Position numbers and translations under genes: made by a program
Source of the DNA: Hyphomicrobiales bacterium
GTDB taxonomy: Bacteria > Pseudomonadota > Alphaproteobacteria > Rhizobiales > Rhizobiaceae
Assembly (NCBI GenBank): GCA_900471515.1
Contig: UCFC01000010.1
Coordinates: forward strand, 1-64,000
Length of the DNA stretch: 64,000 nt
Reading direction: 5' to 3'
Notes under the pieces: model-generated
What the model was told of the DNA's origin: nothing
Database searches by the model: none
The model's input: the letters and a program-made list of their open reading frames with translations, nothing else
In this document: piece after piece, positions 36,080-44,158 of the stretch
How positions within the stretch are numbered: position 1 is the stretch's first letter
Layout of the letters: each line of letters begins with the position of its first letter

Positions 36080-36889
36080 CTAAAGCTCCTTCAGGAAATT
36101 GCCTATGGCCTCATGGAAGCCGGACACGTAGCGAGCCCGATCCTCTGCCTTCGGCGTAATTTCGACGAGATGGGCGGCAGGGATCAATCCGGCAATGACA
36201 CGCGCATGGGAAAACGGGTGGATGAGATCCTTCTGATGGCCGATAACGAGTGTCGGTATCCGGAGGGCGCGAACCTGTCTTTCCGTTACTCCAGGCCCGT
36301 CGTTCGATATGGCCGTCAGGAGCGCCGCGGTGACATCGATCGGTCGGCGCGCGAAGAAGCCCATAAGGGAGGCCAGATTGTCCGGAGCCTCGCCGGCGAG
36401 ACGTTGCCCGGTCTCGCCGGCGGCGAAGGCGGCCTTCGCCGCATCCGGATCGAGCCGGTTCAGCAGACGCCCGACTTCCGCGTTCGGCACCATGTTCTCC
36501 GGCGCACCAGCGGTTATCCAGGCAGGTCTGGCAATGATCAGAGCTTTGACGAGATCCGCACGTTTGACGGCAAGACGCAGCGAAATCGCCGCGCCCATCG
36601 AAATCCCGCCAATCACCACCGGGGCTTCGAGCTCTTGTTCGATGAAATCAGCGATATCATCGGCGAATGTGGCGATCGACAGCCTGCTGAGGTCCCCGGC
36701 CTGCGACGAGCCATGGCCGCGCGCCTCGACCGTGACGCGCCGAAAGCCACTCCCGGATGGAAAGGCTTCGCGGGTCTGGCCGCAATCACCGCATAGTCCG
36801 TGCTGGAAGACAACCGCCGGACCGTCGCCTGTCGTGTCGATGTTGAGCTTCGTGCCGTCCTTTGTCGTGAAAGTCCTGACATCGGTCAT
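36080..36889 (-). CDS. Alpha/beta hydrolase
   Basis: A 269-residue alpha/beta-hydrolase fold protein. The oxyanion region is VVFQHGLCGD near 30, VTVEARGHGSS near 55 follows, and the nucleophile elbow is GGISMGAAISLRL near 97. The acid is probably in TLVIGHQKDLIHPF; the catalytic histidine is likely the one in GFHEAIGNFL at the end. The substrate could be a lactone or ester of the sugar degraded by the operon. The ATG at 36889 has GGAG seven bases before it and sits two bases past the upstream stop. Confidence 0.8.
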   Translation of the reverse strand: MTDVRTFTTKDGTKLNIDTTGDGPAVVFQHGLCGDCGQTREAFPSGSGFRRVTVEARGHGSSQAGDLSRLSIATFADDIADFIEQELEAPVVIGGISMGAAISLRLAVKRADLVKALIIARPAWITAGAPENMVPNAEVGRLLNRLDPDAAKAAFAAGETGQRLAGEAPDNLASLMGFFARRPIDVTAALLTAISNDGPGVTERQVRALRIPTLVIGHQKDLIHPFSHARVIAGLIPAAHLVEITPKAEDRARYVSGFHEAIGNFLKEL

Positions 36890-36891
36890 CG

Positions 36892-37728
36892 TCAAGCTCC
36901 GGCGCTTTCTTTGAGACTGGCTGCGAGGAAGGCCGCAACGCCTTCCGCTTCATCGGCCGCAAGCCCGTGGCTGATCAGGCTGCCGCCAAAGCCGATCGAC
37001 GCCAGTTTGCCCAGATAGTGGCGGTAATCGAGTACGCCCTTGCCGGCGGTCGCAAACCGCCCGTCGCTCGTGCGGTCCTTGGCATGCGCCATGACGATCC
37101 GATCGGCAAGCAGGTCGATCGCCGAGGAGACGATCATATGCTGCTCGGCGAGCGTTCCGACCTCGAAAAGGTTGGCCGGATCCATGACGACCTTGATCCG
37201 CGGGCTCCTGATCTCGTCGATCAGCCGGCGGGCTTTGGCGGCTGAATTGACGACATTGGCAAGTTCCGGCTCGATGCCGAGATCGACATCGCAGCGGTCG
37301 GCAATCTCGACCGCCGTCTCCATCGCATCCAGCAGGTCGCGCCATGCCTCGGGCGAATCGTTGTCGGGGTGTGCCTTCCACTGGTCGGCGGGATCGCGCG
37401 TGCCCGTGCACAGCGTGATGAGCCTGGTGGACATCGCGGCGCAGCGCTCGGCCAGCACCGCCAGTCTGCGATGGCCGGCCCGGCGGGTGGCGGGATCGGG
37501 ATGGATCATGTTGTAGGTGCCGGAAACGGCGACGATCTCAAGGCCGTACCTTTCCGCTGCTTCAGCGACCGATCGGGCCTCGGCCGCCGTGATCTCGTCC
37601 GGCATGGAAGGCAGGCCCGAGCACGCCATGTTATACTGGGCACAGGCAAAGCCGGCTTGGGCGACGGATTTCAGGACCCCGTCAGGATCGATTCCCTCGA
37701 ACGTCTTGGCGAAGATGCCGAGCTTCAT
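36892..37728 (-). CDS. Sugar phosphate isomerase/epimerase (xylose-isomerase-like TIM barrel)
   Basis: A 278-residue AP-endonuclease-2/xylose-isomerase-like protein. VDLGIEPELANVVN carries a metal-binding glutamate, VVMDPANLF the central aspartate, RIVMAHAKDRTSDGRF the histidine/aspartate pair, and GGSLISHGL the last strand. The family includes epimerases of ketohexoses and inositol-pathway enzymes. It overlaps the dehydrogenase stop by one base (TGATG), so the two are probably translated together. The position of the expected final glutamate is occupied by SHGL, which leaves the metal site slightly unusual. Confidence 0.82.
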   Translation of the reverse strand: MKLGIFAKTFEGIDPDGVLKSVAQAGFACAQYNMACSGLPSMPDEITAAEARSVAEAAERYGLEIVAVSGTYNMIHPDPATRRAGHRRLAVLAERCAAMSTRLITLCTGTRDPADQWKAHPDNDSPEAWRDLLDAMETAVEIADRCDVDLGIEPELANVVNSAAKARRLIDEIRSPRIKVVMDPANLFEVGTLAEQHMIVSSAIDLLADRIVMAHAKDRTSDGRFATAGKGVLDYRHYLGKLASIGFGGSLISHGLAADEAEGVAAFLAASLKESAGA

Positions 37729-38804
37729 CAAACGCCACCTTCGGCATCAGCCAGTGCCACGGCCTTTCTGCTTTCGACGGATCGGGCGATGGCAACCATG
37801 GCCCGGACTGATGCAAGACCGTCATCGACATCTGCGCCTTCCATGGGGGCGCCGTCCAGAATCGTGCGCGCAAAACCCTCGACCTGCCGGCGATAGAAAT
37901 GGCCGTCCGCTCCCAGAACGCGGTGGGTGGCGCCGTCGGCCTCGCGGAAGATGTCCACATCGCTCGTCTTGTAGTACCAGGGATTATAGGTCTTTCCGAG
38001 AATGCTGCCGTTTTTGCCGTAGATCTGGAAGCCTTCATGCCAGTCCATGCGGACCTGTACGGTCAGATCGAGATGGCCGAGCGTGCCCGAGGCGAATTCG
38101 ACGTCGACGAACCAGCACCAGATGCCGGCGCGCTCGGAAAGCCGCGCGTTGACCGAGACGATATCGCCGGCAAGGTAGCGCGCAGTGTCGATCAGGTGGC
38201 AACCATGCGCGAGCATGTAATAGCGCCTGAGATCGGCCTTCGGGTTTTCCGATGGCTTCTTCGCCTTGGCGCTGGAAACGATAAGCGGCTGGACGGCATC
38301 CGTCATCGGATAGCGGTGTGTGTTGTCGCAATACCAGGCCTTCAGGGCAATGACCTCGCCCATTTCGTCGCGGATGAACGATTTTGCTGCCTGCAGGCCC
38401 GCGTCGAAGCGTTTCATGTGGCCGACCTGGAAGACCTTCCCGGACTTTTCGACGGCCGCCTTCAGCTTCAGGCATTCCTCGACGGTCACGCCGACGGGTT
38501 TTTCGCAAAGCACGTGCTTGCCGGCTTCCAGCGCTCGCAGCGAGGCAGGCACATGGAAGGCGTCGGCCGTGGCAATGATGACCGCATCGATATCCGGATC
38601 GGCGAGCATCCTGTCATAATCGTCATAGGTTTTCTCTGCGCCGTGCATGATGGCCATACGCTCGCGCAGGTCGTCGGCGACATCGCAGATGGCGTAGAGA
38701 TCGGCATTGGCGGCCTTCGTGCAGCTTTCAAAATGTGCCGCCTGAGCGATCTGCCCCGCGCCGAGCACACCCACGCGAAGGCGGCGTTCCTGTTTCGCAG
38801 GCAT
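37728..38804 (-). CDS. Gfo/Idh/MocA family oxidoreductase
   Basis: A 358-residue NAD(P)-dependent dehydrogenase. The Rossmann motif is VGVLGAGQIAQAAH at about 11-24; VIIATADAFHVPASLRALEAGKHVLCEKPVG carries the EKP lysine; and YYMLAHGCHLIDTARYLAGD carries the active-site histidine region. The ATG at 38804 follows GAGGAA by eight bases. It lies between the mutarotase and the isomerase gene in the operon and would oxidise a free sugar or inositol-like compound, perhaps to the keto form handled by the next enzyme. Confidence 0.87.
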   Translation of the reverse strand: MPAKQERRLRVGVLGAGQIAQAAHFESCTKAANADLYAICDVADDLRERMAIMHGAEKTYDDYDRMLADPDIDAVIIATADAFHVPASLRALEAGKHVLCEKPVGVTVEECLKLKAAVEKSGKVFQVGHMKRFDAGLQAAKSFIRDEMGEVIALKAWYCDNTHRYPMTDAVQPLIVSSAKAKKPSENPKADLRRYYMLAHGCHLIDTARYLAGDIVSVNARLSERAGIWCWFVDVEFASGTLGHLDLTVQVRMDWHEGFQIYGKNGSILGKTYNPWYYKTSDVDIFREADGATHRVLGADGHFYRRQVEGFARTILDGAPMEGADVDDGLASVRAMVAIARSVESRKAVALADAEGGV

Positions 38805-38903
38805 CTGCAGTTTCCTCGTTTCGACAGTTGGAGAGCAATGCGGGTTCGGCCCCGAAGATAGCAGCTTTCTGGAGATCGGCTGCATGGCCTTCCGGGCGGT
38901 GCG

Positions 38904-39338
38904 TCACTGCGGCGGGATGGCGCCCTTGCGCAGGATGACGCTGCCATAGAAGCGCCGTTCGCCCGTGACGACGACCGTATGGGCGGCGCGCACGCGATCC
39001 TTGAAGTCGTGAGGAGCGACAGCTGTCAGTTCTACCGGCTTGCCCTGGCTCTTGCGGAGGCTTGCGCCGTAATCCTCGAAGACGGGCAGGATTTTGGCCG
39101 GGTCGTTTTCCGCGATCATGCGCCACGCCACCTCCGGCTCCCGTTCCTCCAGAGGGAAGACGCCGAGAATGGCGTCAAGCGCATGCGGACCCGAGACACC
39201 GTCAAGGCGGATGAGCCGGTCATCGCCGGCGTCGCATGGGAAGTTTGCATCGACGACGGCGATATCGTGGCGATGACCCATCGCGCGAAGCGCGTAAAGC
39301 AATTCGGGAGACAGGATCGGATCGATGAGTTTCAACAT
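38904..39338 (-). CDS. RbsD/FucU family sugar mutarotase
   Basis: A 144-residue protein of the RbsD/FucU family, which speeds the pyranose/furanose or anomer exchange of ribose, fucose and related sugars. Visible marks are LYALRAMGHRHDIAVVDANFP, with the catalytic histidine H in GHRHD, and the C-terminal VVTGERRFYGSVILRKG. A strong GGAGGAAACC precedes the ATG. It is the first gene of the rare-sugar operon and its start lies 30 bases from a TTTGTA-TTA-TACAAA palindrome, the likely operator. Confidence 0.85.
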   Translation of the reverse strand: MLKLIDPILSPELLYALRAMGHRHDIAVVDANFPCDAGDDRLIRLDGVSGPHALDAILGVFPLEEREPEVAWRMIAENDPAKILPVFEDYGASLRKSQGKPVELTAVAPHDFKDRVRAAHTVVVTGERRFYGSVILRKGAIPPQ

Positions 39339-39367
39339 GGTTTCCTCCATGGATCGTCTCTTTTGCG

Positions 39368-39389
39368 TTTGTATTATACAAATACAAAT
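39368..39389. promoter_or_regulatory. Probable ROK-repressor operator upstream of the rare-sugar operon
   Basis: TTTGTATTATACAAA (39368-39382) is a perfect 6-3-6 palindrome, extended by a second TACAAA. Within it, ACAAATACAAAT (39378-39389) recurs on the other strand at 41986-41997 in front of the broken transporter. The site lies between the mutarotase start and the end of the ROK repressor gene. AT-rich TTTGT/ACAAA operators are usual for ROK regulators. Confidence 0.55.
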
Positions 39390-39422
39390 TAATTGTCAAA
39401 TGGGTTTGGATGCAAGGCCGCA

Positions 39423-40580
39423 TTAAACGGAGGGCAGTTCGGGAAGGTCGAATAGGCTCTCGCGCAGCAGCGCGGCCGCACCGATCGCCGCGCCATCGCC
39501 GCCGAAGCGGGCGACCGCTATCGGCGGCACGTGAAAACCGTGAACGAGGTTGCTGGCGAGCAAGTGCTCGACGCGGGCCGAGACCTTCGGGTAGAGAACG
39601 GCGAGGGGGCCACCGAGCACGATCGTTTTCGGGTCGAGGATATGGATCAGGTTGAGCAAGCCCGTGGCGAGCGCAAGCGCCCATTCGGCAAGAGCCTCCT
39701 CAAACGCCGGAGAACTTTCGTGACCTGCAAGTTTCGCCAATCCTTCGGGGATGGGGATATCCTGGTCGATGAAAGGCAGGAATTTCTGATAGCCTGCGAG
39801 GATTTCGAACGTATGGGTTGCCGCCATTCCAGGCTGGCTGCCCATCACCATGTGACCGACCTCGCCGCCAAGGCCGTGCGCGCCCTCGACGACACGGCCC
39901 TGCCGCAGATGCGCGCTGCCGATACCCTGCGCAAGAAGGAGCAGGAGCACATCGCTCAGATCGCCTTCGGCGGCATCCGCAGCGACAGCGCTGGCAAGGG
40001 CGACGGCATCGTTGCAGATGTGAACCTTCAACGAAGGCTGCATTGCCTCTGACATGGCGGCAACAACATCCACGTCCTGCCAGTCCAGCCAGGGCGCCGA
40101 GATGATCCTGCCGTCGCGTACGATGCCCGGAACGGAAATACAAACACCTCGCACGCGGGACGCGCGTACCTTGGATATCTCGATAAGTTCCCCGGGCAGG
40201 GATGCAAGCAGATCGATCACCCTCTCGGGATCGTGGTAGCGGTCCGCAATCGACACGATCCTCTTGGCGACCACGCGCATCGAGAAGTCGATCAGGACCG
40301 CGTTGATATCCGCCGAGGAAATGTCGAGCCCGATGAAATAGGCGCCACCCGGGTTGAGCGCCACCAGAGCGCCAGGCCGGCCGGCACCGCTCGCCTCGGC
40401 GCTCTCGTTAAGGTCGATGACGAGTTTTTCGGCGAGAAGCTGTTTGATGGAATTGCCGACGGTCGCCCGCGTCACATTCAGTTCGCGCGCAATATCGGCA
40501 CGCGACAGTGCGGTGCCCCTGCGCAGGACGCGCAGGCAACGCACCGCATTCATGTGTCGCAAGACACTGTTCGTCGTCAA
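39423..40580 (-). CDS. ROK-family transcriptional repressor
   Basis: A 385-residue regulator. Residues 10-65 form a winged helix (LRVLRRGTALSRADIARELNVTRATVGNSIKQLLAEKLV), joined to a ROK sugar-binding domain (FIGLDISSADINAVLID, GVCISVPGIVRDGRII, GGEVGHMVMG). The CxCGxxGC zinc motif of ROK kinases is missing, so catalysis is unlikely. The TTG start has GGGAGGAA five bases upstream. It is read in the same direction as the rare-sugar operon, 84 bases ahead of it, and probably represses that operon and the former transporter until the sugar binds. Confidence 0.87.
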   Translation of the reverse strand: MTTNSVLRHMNAVRCLRVLRRGTALSRADIARELNVTRATVGNSIKQLLAEKLVIDLNESAEASGAGRPGALVALNPGGAYFIGLDISSADINAVLIDFSMRVVAKRIVSIADRYHDPERVIDLLASLPGELIEISKVRASRVRGVCISVPGIVRDGRIISAPWLDWQDVDVVAAMSEAMQPSLKVHICNDAVALASAVAADAAEGDLSDVLLLLLAQGIGSAHLRQGRVVEGAHGLGGEVGHMVMGSQPGMAATHTFEILAGYQKFLPFIDQDIPIPEGLAKLAGHESSPAFEEALAEWALALATGLLNLIHILDPKTIVLGGPLAVLYPKVSARVEHLLASNLVHGFHVPPIAVARFGGDGAAIGAAALLRESLFDLPELPSV

Positions 40581-40717
40581 TATTCCTCCCAGGACACCGT
40601 GTGCCGATCAGGAGCTATTGGGGAATGCCGGCGGGCCTTTCGAATCGGCGCCGGCAACAATCCCTGACGAAGTAGCAGATGCCTGCCGGCAAGCAAAGAT
40701 TGGCATCAGGCGCGATG

Positions 40718-41488
40718 TCACGCGACCGACCACCCTCCGTCGACGAGCAGGTTGGCGCCGGTGACGAGGGCGGCTGCCGGCGAGGCAAGATAAACGATCG
40801 CACCGACGACGTCGTCCGTATCGCCGATCCGTCCCAACGGAATATGGCCGACGGTCCGATCGTAGAAATCCTGATCGGCCAGTGCCGGGCGCGTGGAATC
40901 CGTCCAGATGAAAGTCGGCGACACGGTATTGACGGTAATGCCGTACCGCGCCCACTCGGCAGCAAGACAACGCGTCAAATGGTTGATGGCGGCCTTGCTC
41001 ATGCAATAGATCGCTTCGCCGCGCAGTGTCACAGTTCCGGCCTGAGAGCTGATATTGATGATGCGTCCGCTCTTTTTCTCGATCATGTGGCGGGCAACCG
41101 CCTGGGTGACGAGGAAGGTGCCCTTGATGTTGACGTTGAGGATCTCGTCGACGTCCTTTTCCTCGACCAGTTCCGCCAGATTGCCGGGCGCCACCCCGAC
41201 ATTGTTGACCAGGATATCGATTCTGCCGAAGGCTTCGATCGAGCGAGCAACCGCCTGCGAAATCTGCCGGCTGTCGGAAATATCCATGGTGACGGCAAAG
41301 ACCCTTCCGCCTGCTGTCTCCAGTTCGGCGATGAGATCCGCCGCCGCCTCCACGTTGCGGACGCCGACGATCACGTCGGCCCCCGCGGCTGCGCAGGCCA
41401 GCGCACATGCGCGCCCGATGCCGCGGGCGGCGCCGGTGACGAGCGCGACCTTGCCCTGAAGGCTGAAATTTGGTGCTTTTACCGTCAT
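40718..41488 (-). CDS. SDR-family oxidoreductase
   Basis: A 256-residue classical short-chain dehydrogenase. TGAARGIG at 18-25 binds the cofactor, NNVG near 95 stabilises the fold, and S147/S148, Y161 and K165 (INISS...YCMSK) form the active site. The C-terminus GANLLVDGGWSVA is typical. The ATG at 41488 has GGAGGAAACAG in front. It is only 26 bases from the end of the broken ABC transporter remnant, so it was probably the downstream gene of that transporter operon and may still be driven by its promoter. It would oxidise a polyol or sugar. Confidence 0.88.
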   Translation of the reverse strand: MTVKAPNFSLQGKVALVTGAARGIGRACALACAAAGADVIVGVRNVEAAADLIAELETAGGRVFAVTMDISDSRQISQAVARSIEAFGRIDILVNNVGVAPGNLAELVEEKDVDEILNVNIKGTFLVTQAVARHMIEKKSGRIINISSQAGTVTLRGEAIYCMSKAAINHLTRCLAAEWARYGITVNTVSPTFIWTDSTRPALADQDFYDRTVGHIPLGRIGDTDDVVGAIVYLASPAAALVTGANLLVDGGWSVA

Positions 41489-41514
41489 CTGTTTCCTCCA
41501 CTTCGCTTTGGGCG

Positions 41515-41914
41515 TCACGCTGTTGCGGCGGCAAATCGTGCCGGCTTGCGCCCGAGGATAATCATTTCCAGAGCATCGTCCTGAGTCAGGTTGCGTGTCG
41601 GATACGAGCCGACAACCATTTCGGACTTCATCACGGTGATCCGGTCAGACAGCGCGAAGACATCGTGCATGTCATGACTGATCAGGAAAATACCCTGGTC
41701 CTGTTTTTTGAGCTCCTGAACGAGAAGGCCGACGTTTTTCGTCTCCTCCGGTCCAAGTGCTGCGGTCGGTTCGTCCATGAGCAGGATCCGCGCGTTGAAA
41801 TGCAACGCCTGAGCACGGCATCGACCTTATTGTCGTTTGCCGTAAGCACCTGCTCCATCAGTGCCTGGGCGACGTCGGGTTTGCGCCGGTGAGCAGCTTC
41901 GTGAACTTGGACAT
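41515..41914 (-). pseudogene. Deletion remnant of a sugar ABC transporter (binding protein plus ATPase)
   Basis: Three pieces in three different frames are joined. The first (from the ATG at 41914, with AAGGAAGG before it) encodes MSKFTKLLTGA, a typical signal-peptide beginning, and stops after 18 residues. The second (about 41885-41814) encodes VAQALMEQVLTANDNKVDAV, a segment found in XylF/ribose-type binding proteins. The third (about 41812-41515) is the C-terminal part of an ATPase: ILLMDEPTAALGPEETKNV is Walker B, and ISHDMHDVFALSDRITVM the switch histidine region. Walker A, the permease and most of the binding protein are gone. A 96-residue ATPase fragment could still be translated but cannot bind ATP. 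Confidence 0.82.
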
Positions 41915-41985
41915 GAATTCCTTCCTTTGGAAGTCTGATGCGCGCAGCAACCTTGGCTGGCCCAAGCAAAGCCTCCCGCCTTGAT

Positions 41986-41997
41986 ATTTGTATTTGT
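41986..41997 (-). promoter_or_regulatory. Second copy of the ROK operator element
   Basis: ACAAATACAAAT on the minus strand, about 70 bases before the remnant's start codon, is identical over 12 bases to the element before the rare-sugar operon. It suggests that the lost transporter and the surviving catabolic genes were under one repressor. Confidence 0.5.
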
Positions 41998-42136
41998 TTA
42001 AAGCGGATACATAGTGAAATCAATCCGGCTGACTGGATTGACTCTCCGGACGGCGGCCGAGCCTTTCCATGCAAGCAATTCAGAGGCGAGGGGAGGGCGG
42101 CGCCGGTGAGCCCGCGCCCGCCCTGTCGATTGCGGA

Positions 42137-42982
42137 TCAGGCTGCGCCAACCGCCCCGCCAAGTTTCGGGGCGAACATATCGTGCATGCGTGCGCGATAG
42201 TGGTCTTCCGAAGTGGACCAGCGCAGTTCGGCGAGCATCTTGCTGTCGGCGCCGGCCGGATAACGAAGACGGGTGCCGTCGTCGGTCGCGGCAAGATAGG
42301 CGGCTTCCGCGACTTCCGCTTCGGTGCAGTATGCCGTCGGGTAGTTCGCCATCTTCTCGAAATAGGCGTGCGCGAAAGCGCCATAATCGGCAGGGATCAA
42401 GCCCTGCATGCGCTCGCCGGCATTAGCCGCGAAACGTGTGGTCGGAGCATAGCCCGGTTCGACCAGTCGGGCTTTGATATTGAACTGCTCCAACTCGTAG
42501 GAAAGGGATTCCGTATAGCCCTCGACCGCGAACTTGCTGGCCGCATAAATTGCGACGAGCGGCATGACGCCGATCGTCACGCTCGAAGTGACGTTGATGA
42601 TAGTGCCGTGCCCCTGATTGCGCATCTGAGGGATGATGGCGCGGCAGGTGCGGAAGACCCCGAACGTGTTGGTATCAAAAACCTCCTGGATCGTAGGATC
42701 CGGCGTTGCCTCGACGGCAGAGGCAATCCCGATCCCGGCATTGTTGATCAATACGTCGATCGATCCGAACATTGCCACGCTGTCGGAAAGCGCCTTTTCG
42801 ATTGTCTCTGGCTTCGTAGTATCGAGGGGCAGCACCTTCAGCCTGTCGGACGAAGGAGGAAATGCCGAAGGATCCGGACGGCGCATCGTCGCAACGACAT
42901 TCCATCCGTGTCGAAGAAAGAGTTCCGCGATCGCCTTGCCGTAGCCGGAAGAGGTGCCCGTGATCAGGACTGTCTTTGTCAT
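42137..42982 (-). CDS. SDR-family oxidoreductase
   Basis: A 281-residue short-chain dehydrogenase. TGTSSGYG at 8-15 is the nucleotide-binding turn, NNAG near 86 follows, and INVTSSVTIGVMPLVAIYAASK carries the serine, tyrosine and lysine of the active site. RRP after strand 2 (ATMRRPD) suggests NADP(H). It is read divergently from an AraC-type regulator with 201 bases between; that regulator is its likely controller. The ATG at 42982 with GGAG six bases upstream is preferred to one two codons earlier. The substrate is unknown. Confidence 0.87.
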   Translation of the reverse strand: MTKTVLITGTSSGYGKAIAELFLRHGWNVVATMRRPDPSAFPPSSDRLKVLPLDTTKPETIEKALSDSVAMFGSIDVLINNAGIGIASAVEATPDPTIQEVFDTNTFGVFRTCRAIIPQMRNQGHGTIINVTSSVTIGVMPLVAIYAASKFAVEGYTESLSYELEQFNIKARLVEPGYAPTTRFAANAGERMQGLIPADYGAFAHAYFEKMANYPTAYCTEAEVAEAAYLAATDDGTRLRYPAGADSKMLAELRWSTSEDHYRARMHDMFAPKLGGAVGAA

Positions 42983-43046
42983 TTTCATCTCCATACATCG
43001 ATATCACGAGACTATGGCCAATCGGTCGGACTATGAATAATATGAT

Positions 43047-43152
43047 GTCCATATTGCATTATGGATCGTCCACGAATTTGCAGGAATGCGGCGGGCAGCT
43101 TCGATCGAGAGGCATTCAGCGCTGGATCGGCGGCGGAGTGCGATCCATAATG
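43047..43152. promoter_or_regulatory. Inverted pair of ATCCATAATG elements between the SDR and AraC genes
   Basis: ATCCATAATG occurs on the minus strand at 43057-43066 and on the plus strand at 43143-43152. The first copy is part of TCCATA-TTGCAT-TATGGA (43048-43065), a 6-6-6 dyad whose left arm is a near copy. These are the best candidates for the AraC-type regulator's binding sites. Confidence 0.45.
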
Positions 43153-43183
43153 AGGAACCCGCTCTGCTTTACGGATCGTACCA

Positions 43184-44101
43184 TTGGACGCTTTGACGGA
43201 TGTGGTTCAACTGCTGAGGCCCAGGACGGTGCTGATGGGCAGCATGGTGGCCTTCGGTGACTGGGGCATTCAGGTTCCGCCCCAACCGGGGCCTATGCTG
43301 TATTTCCTGATCGAGGGAGCGGCCCTGTTTGCCGCCGGCGGCGAAAGCATCCGGTTGGAAGCCGGAGACTTCGTCCTCTCAGGCACTCCGGCTGCGGATT
43401 CCTTCTTCAGCAGGCTGGGTGAGCGCGTCGTTCTCTCTAACGACGATTTCAAGGCTCGCCATCTGGTCGACGGTGAGATCGTGATCGGTTCCGTCGATGA
43501 CGGCAGCGCCACCAGGATCGTCGGCGGCTGCATCCTGTGTGATCCGACCAACGCAGACCTTCTGGCTGAACTCCTGCCGCGGCTTGTTCACGTCCGGGCG
43601 GGCGAGGGGATCGGCCCCCGGCTTGGCGGTCTGATCTCCTACATCCGCGACGAGGCGGCAAACGCGCGCGCCGGCAGCGATCTCATCCTGTCCAGATTGC
43701 TCGAAGTGCTGCTGATCGAAACCCTGCGCAGGGAAGCTTCCAGGTTGCTTCACCCTGGCATGCTGCGCGGGCTTTCCGATCCCCAGCTTGCCCGGGCAAT
43801 CGGCGACATTCATTCGGACGTACGGCGCGGCTGGACGATTGCCGACCTGGCGCACCGGGCCGGCATGTCGCGCTCGGCCTTTGCAAGGAAGTTTTCGGAG
43901 GCGGTCGGGCTTGCGCCCGTCGAATACCTTTTGCGGTGGCGGATGGCTGTTGCCAAGGACGCCTTGCGCTATTCCCGCAGCAGTCTGGAAGAGATTGCCG
44001 AAAAGGTCGGCTACCGTTCTGTCAGTGCGTTCAGTACCGCGTTCAGCCAGAGGGTCGGCTGCCCTCCAAGCGAATATGCGAAAATGGCGATTATCGCATG
44101 A
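43184..44101 (+). CDS. AraC-family transcriptional regulator
   Basis: A 305-residue regulator. Residues 10-100 form a cupin-like sensor (MLYFLIEGAALFAAGGESIRLEAGDFVLS). Residues 200-300 have the two helix-turn-helix motifs of AraC proteins: WTIADLAHRAGMSRSAFARKF and LEEIAEKVGYRSVSAFSTAFSQRVGCPPSEY. This matches the cupin_6/AraC group that often controls an adjacent dehydrogenase. The TTG start is uncertain; a GTG at 43202 is possible. It is divergent from an SDR gene and converges with an aldo/keto reductase gene across a strong hairpin. Confidence 0.87.
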   Translation: MDALTDVVQLLRPRTVLMGSMVAFGDWGIQVPPQPGPMLYFLIEGAALFAAGGESIRLEAGDFVLSGTPAADSFFSRLGERVVLSNDDFKARHLVDGEIVIGSVDDGSATRIVGGCILCDPTNADLLAELLPRLVHVRAGEGIGPRLGGLISYIRDEAANARAGSDLILSRLLEVLLIETLRREASRLLHPGMLRGLSDPQLARAIGDIHSDVRRGWTIADLAHRAGMSRSAFARKFSEAVGLAPVEYLLRWRMAVAKDALRYSRSSLEEIAEKVGYRSVSAFSTAFSQRVGCPPSEYAKMAIIA

Positions 44102-44118
44102 TCGGCTGCGCTTCGGAT

Positions 44119-44143
44119 CGGCCGCCCGACAGTCGGGCGGCCG
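44119..44143. terminator. Bidirectional terminator hairpin
   Basis: CGGCCGCCCGA (44119-44129) and TCGGGCGGCCG (44133-44143) form an 11-base perfect stem with a three-base loop, located between the convergent AraC and aldo/keto reductase genes. No T-run is seen, but stem strength and position favour termination. Confidence 0.65.
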
Positions 44144-44158
44144 CATCGTCGGTGAAGG

